From positions 62,001-126,000 of the forward strand of contig NZ_VLNU01000002.1 of the NCBI RefSeq assembly GCF_009765165.1: a DNA stretch of 64,000 bases, in the 5' to 3' direction. Source of the stretch: Lysobacter panacisoli (GTDB lineage Bacteria > Pseudomonadota > Gammaproteobacteria > Xanthomonadales > Xanthomonadaceae). Under the pieces are notes generated by a model. That model had not been told where the DNA came from. It saw nothing but the letters and a program-made list of their open reading frames with translations, and did no database searches. Positions within the stretch are counted from its first letter, which is position 1, and the number at the start of each line of letters is the position of its first letter. This document shows positions 46,969 to 56,801 of the stretch, piece by piece. Both the position numbers and the translations under genes were made by a program.

Positions 46969-48072
46969 TCAATGCCCGCCGCGAATACGACCCTGGAAAC
47001 GCGGAGCCGAACGGCCCAGCGGCAGCTTCAGCTTGCCGATCGCGTTGATGCGCTCTTCGGCCAGGCGGTCGGCGGCACGGTAGGTCGGGATCGCGTCACG
47101 CTCGGCGATCTCGAAGATGCGCGCGAGGTTGTGGTAGATCGTGCGCATCATGCGCATGGCGCGCTCGCGGTTGTAGCCGTCCAGCTCCAGCGCCACGTTC
47201 ATCACGCCGCCCGCGTTCACCGCGTAATCCGGTGCGTACAGGATGCCGCGCTTGGCCACTTCGTCGCCGATGGCGTTGTTGGCCAGCTGGTTGTTGGCCG
47301 CGCCGCAGATGACCTTGGCCTTCAGGCGGGGCAGGGTGTTCTCGTTGACGGTGCCGCCCAGCGCGCACGGCGAGTACACGTCGGCCGGGACGTCGTAGAT
47401 CTCGTCCAGGCCCACGGCTTCGGCGCCGTACTCGGACACGGCCTTGTCCACCAGCGACTTGTTGATGTCGGTGACGAACATCTTCGCGCCGCGCTCCTTG
47501 AGCAGCTTCACGAACTCCATGCCCACGTGGCCAAGGCCCTGCACGGCGTAGGAATACTTGCCCACTTCCTCGTCGCCGAAACGCTTGTTGAGCGTGGCCA
47601 TCAGGCCCTGCAGCGTGCCGTAGGCGGTGAACGGCGACGGGTCGCCCGAACCGCCGTGGACCTGGTGCACGCCGGTGACGTACTCGGTCTCGCGGTACAC
47701 GTATTCCATGTCGTTGACGTCGATGCCGACGTCTTCGGCGGTGATGTAACGACCGCCCAGTGCTTCGACGAACTGGCCGAACGCGCGGAACAGCGCCTCG
47801 GACTTGTCCACGGCGGGATCGCCGATGATCACGGCCTTGCCGCCGCCGATGTTCAGGCCGGCAACCGCGTTCTTGTACGTCATGCCGCGCGACAGGCGGA
47901 GCACGTCGTTCAGCGCGTCCTGCTCGGTCTTGTACGGCCACATGCGCGTACCGCCGAGAGCCGGACCGAGCACGGTGTTATGGATCGCGATGATGGCCTT
48001 CAGGCCCGCGTCCTTGTTGTGGCAAAACACGACCTGCTCGTGGCCGAAGGTGTCCAGGGTTTCGAAAATCAT
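46969..48072 (-). CDS. Leucine (branched-chain amino acid) dehydrogenase
   Basis: A 367-residue Glu/Leu/Phe/Val dehydrogenase family enzyme that deaminates leucine, valine or isoleucine to the 2-keto acid with NAD. Catalytic/substrate lysines lie in RGMTYKNAVAGLNIGGGKAVI; GGTRMWPY is the glycine-rich substrate loop; the Rossmann motif is VQGLGHVGMEF, followed by DIN. APDYAVNAGGVMNVALE is a leucine-dehydrogenase block. It supplies the entry step to the leucine pathway encoded across this region. It has its own terminator. Confidence 0.9.
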   Translation of the reverse strand: MIFETLDTFGHEQVVFCHNKDAGLKAIIAIHNTVLGPALGGTRMWPYKTEQDALNDVLRLSRGMTYKNAVAGLNIGGGKAVIIGDPAVDKSEALFRAFGQFVEALGGRYITAEDVGIDVNDMEYVYRETEYVTGVHQVHGGSGDPSPFTAYGTLQGLMATLNKRFGDEEVGKYSYAVQGLGHVGMEFVKLLKERGAKMFVTDINKSLVDKAVSEYGAEAVGLDEIYDVPADVYSPCALGGTVNENTLPRLKAKVICGAANNQLANNAIGDEVAKRGILYAPDYAVNAGGVMNVALELDGYNRERAMRMMRTIYHNLARIFEIAERDAIPTYRAADRLAEERINAIGKLKLPLGRSAPRFQGRIRGGH

Positions 48073-48250
48073 CGGGTGCTCCGCGTTGGCGCGAGGAGTT
48101 GCGCGTCGCGCTTTACGCCAACTGTGAGGTGTAAGTCGTTGAATCGAAATAGATTCGCCTCTGCGACAAAGGCTATGGCCCCGCCGCAGGCGCGACAGTC
48201 TAATGCAATCGGGGGATACGGATGCGTACGCCCAGCGGCGTGATGCCCGT

Positions 48251-49516
48251 TCAGTAATTCCGGTACGGTCCCTGGCGCAGCCAGAGGGTCGCCAGCCACT
48301 TCACGCCGCGCTCCACGGGCAGGCCGGCGTGCAGCGAATCCACGTCCGGCGACCCGTCCGGATGCAGGTTGTCGAAGATCACCGCGCGCCCCGGCCGCGG
48401 CATCACCCGCAGCCCGGCGATCGGGAATTCGGTTTCGCCGCCGGCTTCCACGTCGTTGAGGTAGACGCAGATCGTGCGCAGGCGGTTGCCCGCGTCGGGA
48501 CGGTCGCCTTCGATCGAACCGGGCGGCCGGTAATCGCGATGCGGACGGTATTCCTGGCCGGGCTCGTAGCGCAGCACGGTCAGGTGTTCGGCATGCGAGA
48601 ACGGCACGCCGGCCGCGGCGGTCATGCGCAGCTGCACCGCGCGCAGCGCCATGTCCTCGAGGATGGGATCCACCGCGGCATCGCGGCTGGTGCGGATTTC
48701 CAGCGGCACCGGCTTGCCGGTGTTCGGATCGATCGTCTGCGAACGCTGCAGGCGCGGCTCGGCGTTGGCAATCAGCAGCCGGCAATCGTCCGCGCTCAGC
48801 AGACCATCGACGGTCAGCACGCGCGGACGCGCCGATTGCAGTTTCAGGTCGACCGGGCGCAGCACGTCGTCCATCTGCAACTCGCCGGCCGGGACATCCA
48901 GCGGCACGTAGTCCGGCACCGCGACCCGCGGCAACGGGCCGATGCCGTACGACGCCAGTTGCTGGCGCAGCTGCGACGCCGCGAACGGCTGCGCCTTGCA
49001 GTTTTCGCCCAGTGCCAACCGCTCGGCGAACAATCGCGCCGCGACCGCATCGCCCAGGTCCGCGCCGCGTTCGAGCAGTTGCATGCAGCGCCGCTGGTCG
49101 TCGGGATGGGCCTTGCGCGCGAAGTGCAGCGCCGCCGCGCGCAACGCCGGCGGATAGTCCGCCTTGACCGCGTGCATCACCCGCTCGTTGATCCGCCCGT
49201 CGCGCGGCAGGGCCTGCCCGCCGAGCGCGATCAGCGCCAGGAAATACCCCGCGATCGGGCTGCCCGCCATTTCCGCGCGCAGGAACCACACCGCCGCCAG
49301 TTCCGCATCGGCCTCGCAGCCCACGCCGTACATCAGCATGCGGGCGTACTCGATCTGCGCGTTCGCCAGCCCGGCTTCGGCCGCGCGGCGGTGCAGGGTG
49401 AACGCCTCTTCCAGCTCGTGCCGCACCACCAGCGCCGAGGCCAGCCGGAACAAGGCCGGCGGCGAACCCGTATGGGCCTGGCGGCGCAGTTCGAGCAGGG
49501 CGGTGTCTTCGTTCAT
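48251..49516 (-). CDS. Sel1-repeat protein fused to a prolyl 4-hydroxylase-type Fe(II)/2OG dioxygenase
   Basis: A 421-residue protein. Residues 1-185 are Sel1/TPR-like helical repeats ([41 protein letters not shown]). The C-terminal domain (about 225-421) is a prolyl-4-hydroxylase-type dioxygenase: iron ligands H326 and D328 (RPHRD), distal H396 (SLHAG) and the 2-oxoglutarate-binding K406 (GVKWLA). No signal peptide, so it acts in the cytoplasm; EF-Tu or another intracellular prolyl target is conceivable but unproven. Repeats may select the substrate. It diverges from icmF across 148 bp. Confidence 0.85.
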   Translation of the reverse strand: MNEDTALLELRRQAHTGSPPALFRLASALVVRHELEEAFTLHRRAAEAGLANAQIEYARMLMYGVGCEADAELAAVWFLRAEMAGSPIAGYFLALIALGGQALPRDGRINERVMHAVKADYPPALRAAALHFARKAHPDDQRRCMQLLERGADLGDAVAARLFAERLALGENCKAQPFAASQLRQQLASYGIGPLPRVAVPDYVPLDVPAGELQMDDVLRPVDLKLQSARPRVLTVDGLLSADDCRLLIANAEPRLQRSQTIDPNTGKPVPLEIRTSRDAAVDPILEDMALRAVQLRMTAAAGVPFSHAEHLTVLRYEPGQEYRPHRDYRPPGSIEGDRPDAGNRLRTICVYLNDVEAGGETEFPIAGLRVMPRPGRAVIFDNLHPDGSPDVDSLHAGLPVERGVKWLATLWLRQGPYRNY

Positions 49517-49664
49517 GGCGGCGGGGAGGGGGTTGGACGGCAGTGTAGCCAGACCGCACGGGCGCGGTGCCGGTGAGGACTACCAACGCCCGCTCCGGGC
49601 CAAACCGGCCCATAACCCTGCCGCGCTACAATGCGGATTCGATCGTTTCCGTATTGAGCAGTCC

Positions 49665-52600
49665 ATGAGCACTCCCGCCAGCAACCTGCCCGAAGCCGCA
49701 ACCGAGACCAGCCCGCTGCGGTTCGTCACCGCCGCCAGCCTGTTCGACGGCCACGACGCCGCCATCAACATCATGCGGCGCCTGATCCAGGGGCAGGGCG
49801 CGGAGGTCATCCACCTCGGCCACAACCGCTCGGTCGAAGACGTCGTTCGCGCCGCATTGCAGGAAGACGCCGACGCCATCGCGCTGTCGTCCTACCAGGG
49901 CGGCCACGTCGAGTACTTCAAGTACATGGTCGACATGCTCAAGGAACGCGGCGCGTCCCACGTCCGCGTGTTCGGCGGCGGCGGCGGCACCATCACGCCG
50001 GAAGAAATCCGCGAACTGCAGGCCTACGGCGTGGAGCGCATCTACCACCCCAACGACGGCATGCACATGGGCCTGGTGGCGATGATCGAGGACGTCGTGC
50101 GCCGCGCCGAAGGCGCGCGCCTGCCGGTCGACAAGCCGCACAAGGTCGCCTTCGACAACGAGATCGAAATCGGCCGCATGCTCAGCGCCATCGAAGAGAG
50201 CGCGCTCGACGAGGCCGAACTCGCCCACCTGCGCAAGGAATGGCAGCTCGCCGGCGGCAAGACCCCGGTGGTCGGCATCACCGGCACCGGCGGCGCCGGC
50301 AAGTCCTCGGTCACCGACGAACTGCTCAACCGCTTCCTCGCCAGCTTCCCGGAGATGCGCGTCGCCGTGATCTCCGTCGATCCCACCCGCCGCCGCACCG
50401 GTGGCGCGCTGCTGGGCGACCGCATCCGCATGAACTCGCTGCGCTCCAAGCGCGTGTTCATGCGTTCGATGGCCACGCGCCGCCAGCACATGGCGACCAA
50501 CATCGTGCTCAAGGACTGCATCGCCTTCCTCAAGTCGCTGGGCTACGACCTCGTCATCGTCGAGACCGCCGGCATCGGCCAGTCCGACTCGGAGATCGTC
50601 GACCTCGTCGATTTCCCCATGTACGTCATGACCAGCGACTTCGGTGCGCCGAGCCAGCTGGAGAAGATCGACATGCTCGACTACGCCGAGCTGGTCGTCC
50701 TCAACAAGTTCGACAAGCGCGGCGCCGAAGACGCCCTGCGCGACGTGCGTAAGCAGTGGAAGCGCAACCGCGTCGCCTTCCAGACCAAGGACGAGGACGT
50801 CCCGGTCTACCCGACCATCGCCTCGCAGTTCAACGACCCCGGCATCAGCTGGATGTTCGCCAACCTGTGCCGCCTGTTGCGCGACAAGCTGTCGCTGCCG
50901 GCGGACAAGTGGACGCCCGAGCTCGACACCTCGCTCAAGGAACCGCGCGCGACCGTGCTGATCCCGGGCGCGCGCGTGCGCTATCTCGCCGAGATCGCCG
51001 AGCAGGGCCGCGGCATCAACAAGCAGATCGAAACCCAGTCCGAGATCGCCGACCGCGCGCAGAGCTACTGGCAGTCGCTGAAGGACCTGGGCGACGACAA
51101 GCTCCCCGGTGCGCTCGACCTGTACGTGGCCGATGCGCTGCTACCCCTCTCCCTGGCTGCTTCGCAGCCTGTCCCTCTCCCGCAAGGGGAGAGGGGCCAC
51201 ACCGGCCACGCCAACGCTTCCACCTCTCCCCTTGCGGGAGAGGTCGACGCGCGCAGCGCGTCGGGAGAGGGGAGCGCGCGCAGCGCGCCCGACCGCACGC
51301 TCCTTACCCTGCGCCAGCGCTACAACGACGCCGTTCAGTCGCTCACGTCCGAAGCGTTGAAGCTGCTGCGCGACTGGCCCGCACGCCTCAAGTCCATCAC
51401 GGACGAAGTCAACGAATACAAGGTCCGCGACAAGACCATTCGCGTCGAGAACTACCGCGAATCCCTGTCGCACCAGAAGATCCCGAAGATCGCCGCGCCC
51501 ACCTACCGCAGCTGGGGCGAACTGCTGACCTTCCTGCAGAAGGAAAACCTGCCGGGCTACTACCCGTACACCGGCGGCGTGTACCCGTACCGCCGCACCG
51601 GCGAAGACCCCATCCGCATGTTCGCGGGCGAGGGCACGCCCGAGCGCACCAACCGCCGCTTCCACTACCTGTCGGTCGGCCAGCCGGCCGCGCGCCTGTC
51701 CACCGCGTTCGACTCGGTCACGCTGTACGGCGAAGACCCCGCCGTGCGCCCGGACATCTACGGCAAGATCGGCAATTCCGGCGTCAACATCGCCACGCTG
51801 GACGACATGAAGAAGCTGTACTCCGGCTTCGACCTGTGCGCGCCCACCACATCGGTGTCGATGACCATCAACGGCCCGGCGCCGATCATCCTGGCGATGT
51901 TCATGAACACCGCCATCGACCAGCAGGTCGAGAAGTACCTGCGCGCCGACGACGCGCGCTGGAACGCCGCGCACGACAAGATCGAGAAGATGTTCGAAGG
52001 GCGCGCGCGTCCGCAGTACAGCGGCATGCTGCCCGAAGGCAACGACGGCCTCGGCCTGGGCCTGCTGGGCGTCACCGGCGACCAGGTCGTCGACGCGGAA
52101 ACGTACGAGAAGATCAGGGCCGAGACGCTGGCCACCGTGCGCGGCACCGTGCAGGCCGACATCCTCAAGGAAGACCAGGCGCAGAACACCTGCATCTTCA
52201 GCACCGAGTTCGCCCTGCGCATGATGGGCGACATCCAGCAGTTCTTCGTGGACCGCAACGTCCGCAATTTCTACTCGGTGTCCATCAGCGGTTACCACAT
52301 CGCCGAAGCCGGCGCGAACCCGATCAGCCAGCTCGCCTTCACCCTGAGCAACGGCTTCACGATCGTGGAGTACTACCTCGCGCGCGGCATGAAGATCGAC
52401 GACTTCGCGCCCAACCTGTCGTTCTTCTTCAGCAACGGCATGGACCCGGAATACACCGTCATCGGCCGCGTCGCCCGCCGCATCTGGGCCCGCGCCATGC
52501 GCGAGCGCTACGGCGCGTCCGCGCGCAGCCAGATGATGAAGTACCACATCCAGACCAGCGGCCGCTCCCTGCACGCGCAGGAGATCCAGTTCAACGACAT

Positions 52601-53243
52601 CCGCACCACGCTGCAGGCCCTGTACGCGCTGTTCGACAACTGCAACAGCCTGCACACCAACGCCTACGACGAAGCCATCACCACGCCGACCGAAGAAAGC
52701 GTGCGCCGCGCCGTGGCCATCCAGATGATCATCAACAAGGAACTGGGCCTCAACTTCAACGAGAACCCCTGGCAGGGCAGCTTCATCGTCGACAAGCTCA
52801 CCGACATCGTCGAAGAAGCCGTCTACAAGGAGTTCGAAGCCATCAGCGAGCGCGGCGGCGTGCTCGGCGCAATGGACACCATGTACCAGCGCGGCAAGAT
52901 CCAGGAAGAGAGCCTGTACTACGAGCACAAGAAGCACGACGGCAGCCTGCCGCTGATCGGCGTCAACACCTTCCTGCCCAAGGACCACGGCGGCGACATC
53001 GTCACCGAGATCGAACTGATCCGCTCCACCGAAGGCGAGAAGGGCCAGCAGATCGACAACGTCGCCGGCTACCAGGGCAACCGCAACGGCTTCGCCGCCG
53101 ACGGATTGAAGTCGCTACAGGCGACTGCTCGCGAACGCCGTAATGTGTTCGCCAGTTTGATGGAGGCGGTGAAGACGCATTCGCTGGGGCAGATTAGTCA
53201 TGCCCTTTATGACGTGGGTGGGGAGTATCGGCGGAATATGTGA
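49665..53243 (+). CDS. icmF: Fused isobutyryl-CoA mutase (IcmF) with an in-frame REP insertion
   Basis: A 1192-residue adenosylcobalamin enzyme that interconverts isobutyryl-CoA and n-butyryl-CoA. Order: B12-binding domain (about 20-155; FDGHDAAIN), MeaI-type G-protein chaperone (about 195-440; Walker [10 protein letters not shown] at about 207-215, [15 protein letters not shown]), linker, and methylmalonyl-CoA-mutase-like TIM barrel (about 560-1192; [33 protein letters not shown]). Residues about 492-542 in the linker ([17 protein letters not shown] through [16 protein letters not shown]) are encoded by a palindromic REP-like element. The ATG at 49665 begins [11 protein letters not shown]; the open frame upstream is antisense to the hydroxylase gene. 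Confidence 0.93.
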   Translation: MSTPASNLPEAATETSPLRFVTAASLFDGHDAAINIMRRLIQGQGAEVIHLGHNRSVEDVVRAALQEDADAIALSSYQGGHVEYFKYMVDMLKERGASHVRVFGGGGGTITPEEIRELQAYGVERIYHPNDGMHMGLVAMIEDVVRRAEGARLPVDKPHKVAFDNEIEIGRMLSAIEESALDEAELAHLRKEWQLAGGKTPVVGITGTGGAGKSSVTDELLNRFLASFPEMRVAVISVDPTRRRTGGALLGDRIRMNSLRSKRVFMRSMATRRQHMATNIVLKDCIAFLKSLGYDLVIVETAGIGQSDSEIVDLVDFPMYVMTSDFGAPSQLEKIDMLDYAELVVLNKFDKRGAEDALRDVRKQWKRNRVAFQTKDEDVPVYPTIASQFNDPGISWMFANLCRLLRDKLSLPADKWTPELDTSLKEPRATVLIPGARVRYLAEIAEQGRGINKQIETQSEIADRAQSYWQSLKDLGDDKLPGALDLYVADALLPLSLAASQPVPLPQGERGHTGHANASTSPLAGEVDARSASGEGSARSAPDRTLLTLRQRYNDAVQSLTSEALKLLRDWPARLKSITDEVNEYKVRDKTIRVENYRESLSHQKIPKIAAPTYRSWGELLTFLQKENLPGYYPYTGGVYPYRRTGEDPIRMFAGEGTPERTNRRFHYLSVGQPAARLSTAFDSVTLYGEDPAVRPDIYGKIGNSGVNIATLDDMKKLYSGFDLCAPTTSVSMTINGPAPIILAMFMNTAIDQQVEKYLRADDARWNAAHDKIEKMFEGRARPQYSGMLPEGNDGLGLGLLGVTGDQVVDAETYEKIRAETLATVRGTVQADILKEDQAQNTCIFSTEFALRMMGDIQQFFVDRNVRNFYSVSISGYHIAEAGANPISQLAFTLSNGFTIVEYYLARGMKIDDFAPNLSFFFSNGMDPEYTVIGRVARRIWARAMRERYGASARSQMMKYHIQTSGRSLHAQEIQFNDIRTTLQALYALFDNCNSLHTNAYDEAITTPTEESVRRAVAIQMIINKELGLNFNENPWQGSFIVDKLTDIVEEAVYKEFEAISERGGVLGAMDTMYQRGKIQEESLYYEHKKHDGSLPLIGVNTFLPKDHGGDIVTEIELIRSTEGEKGQQIDNVAGYQGNRNGFAADGLKSLQATARERRNVFASLMEAVKTHSLGQISHALYDVGGEYRRNM
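51141..51271. repeat. REP-like composite element inside icmF
   Basis: Two hairpin units: CCTCTCCCGCAAGGGGAGAGG at about 51175-51195 and CCTCTCCCCTTGCGGGAGAGG at about 51222-51242, followed by GTCGACGCGCGCAGCGCGTC and GGGAGAGGGG; a first short hairpin GGCTGCTTCGCAGCC is at about 51155-51169. The right unit and its flanks are nearly identical to the intergenic copy at 20330-20380. The length keeps the icmF frame open and adds about 50 residues. Confidence 0.85.
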
Positions 53244-53275
53244 TTCTTGTTGCGTCAGACAACGCGGTTTGGCCC

Positions 53276-56020
53276 TTACATCGACCGTCCGTGCGATTGG
53301 GACTGCCGTTGCTGCTCCTGCTGCTGCCACTGCGCAACCCGCTGTGCTTCCTGCTGCTCGTAGGCCTCGGCCTTCTGCATCGTCTCAGCCATAGGCGGGG
53401 CAGGTGTGCGCAGATCGACCAGGCCGTTGTAAATCGGAAACGTGTCCTGCACCAGGACGTGGCTTTCATACACTTGCACCGACTGCACCCGTCCCGGCCG
53501 CACACCACCCTCACGCGCGGCCAGCGTCAGTTCGGCAACCTTCTCGTCGCTCACATTCGCTGGTAACTTGTCGCGCAGTTGCTGAAACAGCGGATGGTGC
53601 GGATGCGACGGGTCCAGGTAGGTCACCCGCCCGGAGCCCAAGCTGTGTTGCATCGACGTGGAGTCCGCCGCTGCATGACGTGCCTCCTGCGCTGGCGACG
53701 AAGTGGATAGTTCGGGTGCTTGCAAGGGGTGTCTTTCAGGTTGCGGCTGCTCCTGTTGTGGTCTTGCCCGCTGCTGCAATCCCTGCTGCATCTCCTGCGC
53801 CGTGGTCACGCTGCGCGTGGTCCACATGCCCCGACCGTTGTTCTTCACCGTCGCGATCGCGCTGTCCGGGCCGTACTGTCCTTGCGCATCGGGTTGCAGG
53901 ATCAGCATGAAAGGGGACGTGACGCCTTCACGCGCATGCGACTTTTCGATGGCCGAGACCGTCGCGTTCAGTTGTTCCTGCGTGCGCGAGATGCTGTGTT
54001 GCGCATAGTTCTCGGCCACCAGATCGCGCAGGTAGTGGCCGGTCGAAGGCGTCGGTGGCGCCACCTGCGCGGCAGGCATCTGCGTGCGCATCTGCGCTCC
54101 CTTGGCCGTGCTTGCCTGCTGGTAGGTCGCCTCCAGTTCCACCAGCACGTTGCCTTCGGCGCGGCTGTCGTACAGCACGCCGTCGTGCATCCAATCGCCG
54201 TTGTGGTAGCGCACATACAGATTGCCATCGGAAGCCATCGATCGCTCCGGGGCCAATCCCTTCATCACAGCCTCGGGCGGGTCGCCGAAGCGTTGCCAGT
54301 CGTATTGCAGGTGCGCGGCCACGTAGCGACTGGCGATCGCGGTCGGACTTTGCGTCGCGTTATGTGCGATCACCACCTGCGCGGCGTGGTCGAGTTCGGC
54401 CGCGCGCGACGGGCTGGCGGTTTCGGTATGGGTGATCTTGTGGCCGCGTTCGATGACGTCGGTCACCACTTCGCGTTGCCATGCGCCGCTGTCGGGATCG
54501 CGCGTCCAATCGCGCGGCAGCAGACTGGGCGTGTCGTGCACGCCGGCCGGGAGTGCATACGGATTCTTCGGCACAGGCGGATGGGCCAGGACCAGTTCCA
54601 CCGACGTGTTGGTGGCCTGATAGTTCAACCGGTCGGCCAACGAGCCGGTGGCCACTACGGCGTGGGTCTTGTAGTGGGGCTGGCCGGTCTTCCAGTCCAC
54701 CGCAGAAAAACGTGTGTCGATCTCATCGGTCTGGATCGTGCCGGCCCAGCCCTGTTTCGGATCGAAATGCCACACGCGACCGGCGCGGTCGGTTTGTGTG
54801 TAGATGCGTTGTTGATCGATGGCATCGGCGAGTTTGTCGCCGGCCACGGTGCCGACGATCGCGCCGATGCCGCCGGTGACGAGCAGGCCGGGGCCGCTTT
54901 CGACCCCGAGCGCGGCGCCGGTGCTGGCACCGAGCGCGGCCCCACCGAACGCACCGACGCCGCGGGAACCGAAGTGGACGATTTCCGACTGCGCGCCGGT
55001 GGCGTTGCCCTGTTCGTACAGTCCCGTCGCCGCGTGGGCGGTGATGGCGGCGTCGGCGAGGGTTTCTACCGTGCCTAGTGCGCCGGCGCCCTTGACGATG
55101 ATCGGCCGGACGCGGGAGGTGTAGTCGAAGTGGATGGCGCGCTGGGTGTTGTGAACCAAATCTTCCACTACCTTGCGTTCGCCGCGCTCGTTCAGTAGGT
55201 GCTGCGCGGTGGGCGCCGCCACGTGTGGGTTGTGCGCAATGGCCTCCGGCAGATCGCGGTGCCATGTCTGTTGCGCTTGCCAGCCTTGGCGCAGGCTGTA
55301 TGTGACTTTCGGATCGTGCAGCCGCGCCTCGCGCGCCTCCTCCAGCGCTGCACCGGGCAGCTTGAAGTCAGTACGGCTGTTGTACAGCTCCACACCTTCG
55401 CGGTTGAAGATGCGGATGGGCACGTCGGTGTGCGCGTGGATCGTGTCCAGACTGCGCGGCACCTTGTCGTAGATCGCGTCGCGGGCGTCGGCGGGGACGT
55501 AGCGACCGTGACCGTCCTTGTCGAGTTTGCTCGAAAAGCGGTAGTCAACTCCCAACTCGCTTTCGAGCTTGTGCGCCGCGACCGCGCGCACTTCCACGTC
55601 GTAACCTTTGGCCTGCAAATCGCGGATCAAGTCAGCTGTCCACTCGCCATTGCTGAGCGTGGTGTCGAAGATGAAGTTCTTGCGCCCGGTGACAGCGGCT
55701 TCGCGCAACTCGTCGGCCCACGCACTCGCGTCGGGTTGGGTCAGGCCGGACCAGTTGTAGGGGGTGGCGGATTGGAACTCGTTGATGCGAGGGTGGTATT
55801 TGCGCAGTTCGTCGGGGTCGATGGGGACGACGTTGCCATTCAGTTCTTTGATGGCTCTATCCGCTAGTCCACCCTTTCCCGCGCCTGGTTGCCCTCCAAG
55901 AACTATAGCCTTGGGAGCATCTTGCGGCGTTGCGATGTTTAACCTGCTGCCGGGGACGACATCTTCCAGAAATACCTTTCGGTGCTCGCTTGGTGGGAGA
56001 ACGGTGGATGCATTGCTCAT
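53276..56020 (-). CDS. Zeta-toxin T4SS effector with C-terminal XVIPCD signal
   Basis: A 914-residue putative interbacterial effector. Residues about 30-215 are a zeta-toxin kinase: GGQPGAGKGG (42-51), IDPDELR (67-73), FDTTLSNGEW, and RDAIYDKVPRSLDTI. Zeta kinases phosphorylate UDP-GlcNAc precursors or related targets. The Walker A Ser/Thr is Gly here (G50). The middle (about 330-720) has a Gly-rich hydrophobic stretch and DUF-like repeats. The last 115 residues (YLDPSHPHHPLFQQLR, AAREGGVRPGRVQSV, Gln-rich tail) match the XVIPCD signal of Xanthomonadales T4SS effectors. ATG 56020 overlaps the small upstream gene by four bases with GGAGGTG before it. Confidence 0.85.
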   Translation of the reverse strand: MSNASTVLPPSEHRKVFLEDVVPGSRLNIATPQDAPKAIVLGGQPGAGKGGLADRAIKELNGNVVPIDPDELRKYHPRINEFQSATPYNWSGLTQPDASAWADELREAAVTGRKNFIFDTTLSNGEWTADLIRDLQAKGYDVEVRAVAAHKLESELGVDYRFSSKLDKDGHGRYVPADARDAIYDKVPRSLDTIHAHTDVPIRIFNREGVELYNSRTDFKLPGAALEEAREARLHDPKVTYSLRQGWQAQQTWHRDLPEAIAHNPHVAAPTAQHLLNERGERKVVEDLVHNTQRAIHFDYTSRVRPIIVKGAGALGTVETLADAAITAHAATGLYEQGNATGAQSEIVHFGSRGVGAFGGAALGASTGAALGVESGPGLLVTGGIGAIVGTVAGDKLADAIDQQRIYTQTDRAGRVWHFDPKQGWAGTIQTDEIDTRFSAVDWKTGQPHYKTHAVVATGSLADRLNYQATNTSVELVLAHPPVPKNPYALPAGVHDTPSLLPRDWTRDPDSGAWQREVVTDVIERGHKITHTETASPSRAAELDHAAQVVIAHNATQSPTAIASRYVAAHLQYDWQRFGDPPEAVMKGLAPERSMASDGNLYVRYHNGDWMHDGVLYDSRAEGNVLVELEATYQQASTAKGAQMRTQMPAAQVAPPTPSTGHYLRDLVAENYAQHSISRTQEQLNATVSAIEKSHAREGVTSPFMLILQPDAQGQYGPDSAIATVKNNGRGMWTTRSVTTAQEMQQGLQQRARPQQEQPQPERHPLQAPELSTSSPAQEARHAAADSTSMQHSLGSGRVTYLDPSHPHHPLFQQLRDKLPANVSDEKVAELTLAAREGGVRPGRVQSVQVYESHVLVQDTFPIYNGLVDLRTPAPPMAETMQKAEAYEQQEAQRVAQWQQQEQQRQSQSHGRSM

Positions 56021-56367
56021 GCGCCACCTCCGAAGATGTCCTTGAGGTAGTGCTGAAAATCGTCCGTATCGCCCAGCCAAGAGCCCTTGGAGCTTGCCTG
56101 TCCCATGAGGTGCTTCTTGGCTTTCGCTTTTTCAACGACTACGGGGTCGCCGCTGGCTTCGGCTGCCTTTAGTTCATCGCGGGCTTCGAAGTAGAAGGTT
56201 TCCAATCGACCTTCAAGCGCCCAGATGGCGCCATCGAATGGCATGAGCCTGAATGGCTTCTTGGCGTAGTCGTTCAGGACTTCCTGCAATCGTTCTATAT
56301 GCTCCGGATAGTCCTTGAGCATTTCGCGCAGGCGTGCAGGCACGGGAGGTGGGGGGAGGGTCTTCAT
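56017..56367 (-). CDS. Putative antitoxin / immunity protein for the zeta effector
   Basis: A 116-residue cytoplasmic, charged helical protein (MKTLPPPPVPARLREMLKDYP, LNDYAKKPFRLMPFDGAIWALEGRLETFYFEARDELK, ending DDFQHYLKDIFGGG). It has no signal peptide. It is placed directly upstream of the zeta toxin with an ATGA overlap, the standard order for immunity/effector and epsilon/zeta pairs. I do not recognise it as classical epsilon or PezA; identity as immunity protein is inferred from position. The lack of export fits a toxin whose target is cytoplasmic. AGGAAGTGACCGCG precedes the ATG at 56367. Confidence 0.65.
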   Translation of the reverse strand: MKTLPPPPVPARLREMLKDYPEHIERLQEVLNDYAKKPFRLMPFDGAIWALEGRLETFYFEARDELKAAEASGDPVVVEKAKAKKHLMGQASSKGSWLGDTDDFQHYLKDIFGGGA

Positions 56368-56372
56368 CGCGG

Positions 56373-56500
56373 TCACTTCTTCCTGATGGCACCGAATGCC
56401 GAAGATGCTATCTCGGCGTGAACATGGATCGTGTCCAAGCTGCGCGGCACTTTGTCGTAGATCGCGTCGCGTGTGTTGACGTAGCGGCCGTGGCGTCGCC
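56373..56500 (-). pseudogene. Fragment of a second zeta-toxin gene
   Basis: On the minus strand this stretch encodes HGRYVNTRDAIYDKVPRS and LDTIHVHAEI, closely matching HGRYVPADARDAIYDKVPRS and LDTIHAHTDV of the effector at 53276-56020. The DNA match (56411-56492 against 55430-55512) is obvious by eye. The fragment then departs from the toxin and ends at a TGA (56373-56375) inside the ribosome site of the immunity gene. Upstream similarity stops near 56500. It is a relic of recombination or toxin exchange. Confidence 0.7.
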
Positions 56501-56596
56501 ATCGAAGCAAGCATCCGCGACTCTCTCGCATTGAAGCCCGAAAACGGCGTGCGCAGACTGGATTGCAAGGAGCGTCGAAGCTCCGCACAAAGCGGT

Positions 56597-56623
56597 AACC
56601 CGCCACCGATTCACAGGCGGGTT
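56597..56623 (+). terminator. Terminator-like hairpin upstream of the XAC0095-like gene
   Basis: AACCCGCC (56597-56604) pairs with GGCGGGTT (56616-56623), followed by TCTTGT. It lies in a 300-bp gap (56501-56801) with no other recognised feature, and ends no complete plus-strand gene in view, so it may be a relic or a leader hairpin. Confidence 0.4.
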
Positions 56624-56801
56624 TCTTGTGTCCGAACCTTGGGCATGAGTCCGACGCAGCGCGATGTTCCGCGTCGGGAGGGCGGCTAATACAACACCTC
56701 GCAAGAGGGAATACGCCCGCCGGCTTTGTGCGGCTTCGAACCTCCCGACACCTTGCGCCGAATCCCCGGCGCAAGCCCGGCTGGTTTGCTGGAGACACCG
56801 C

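Noticed and set aside
51141..51271. Frameshift or pseudogene in icmF
   Set aside because: The frame stays open across the element, and all catalytic domains after it are intact, so the insertion is tolerated rather than inactivating by sequence.
53100..53275. A terminator between icmF and the effector gene
   Set aside because: No convincing hairpin with T-run is visible in the 32-bp convergent gap.
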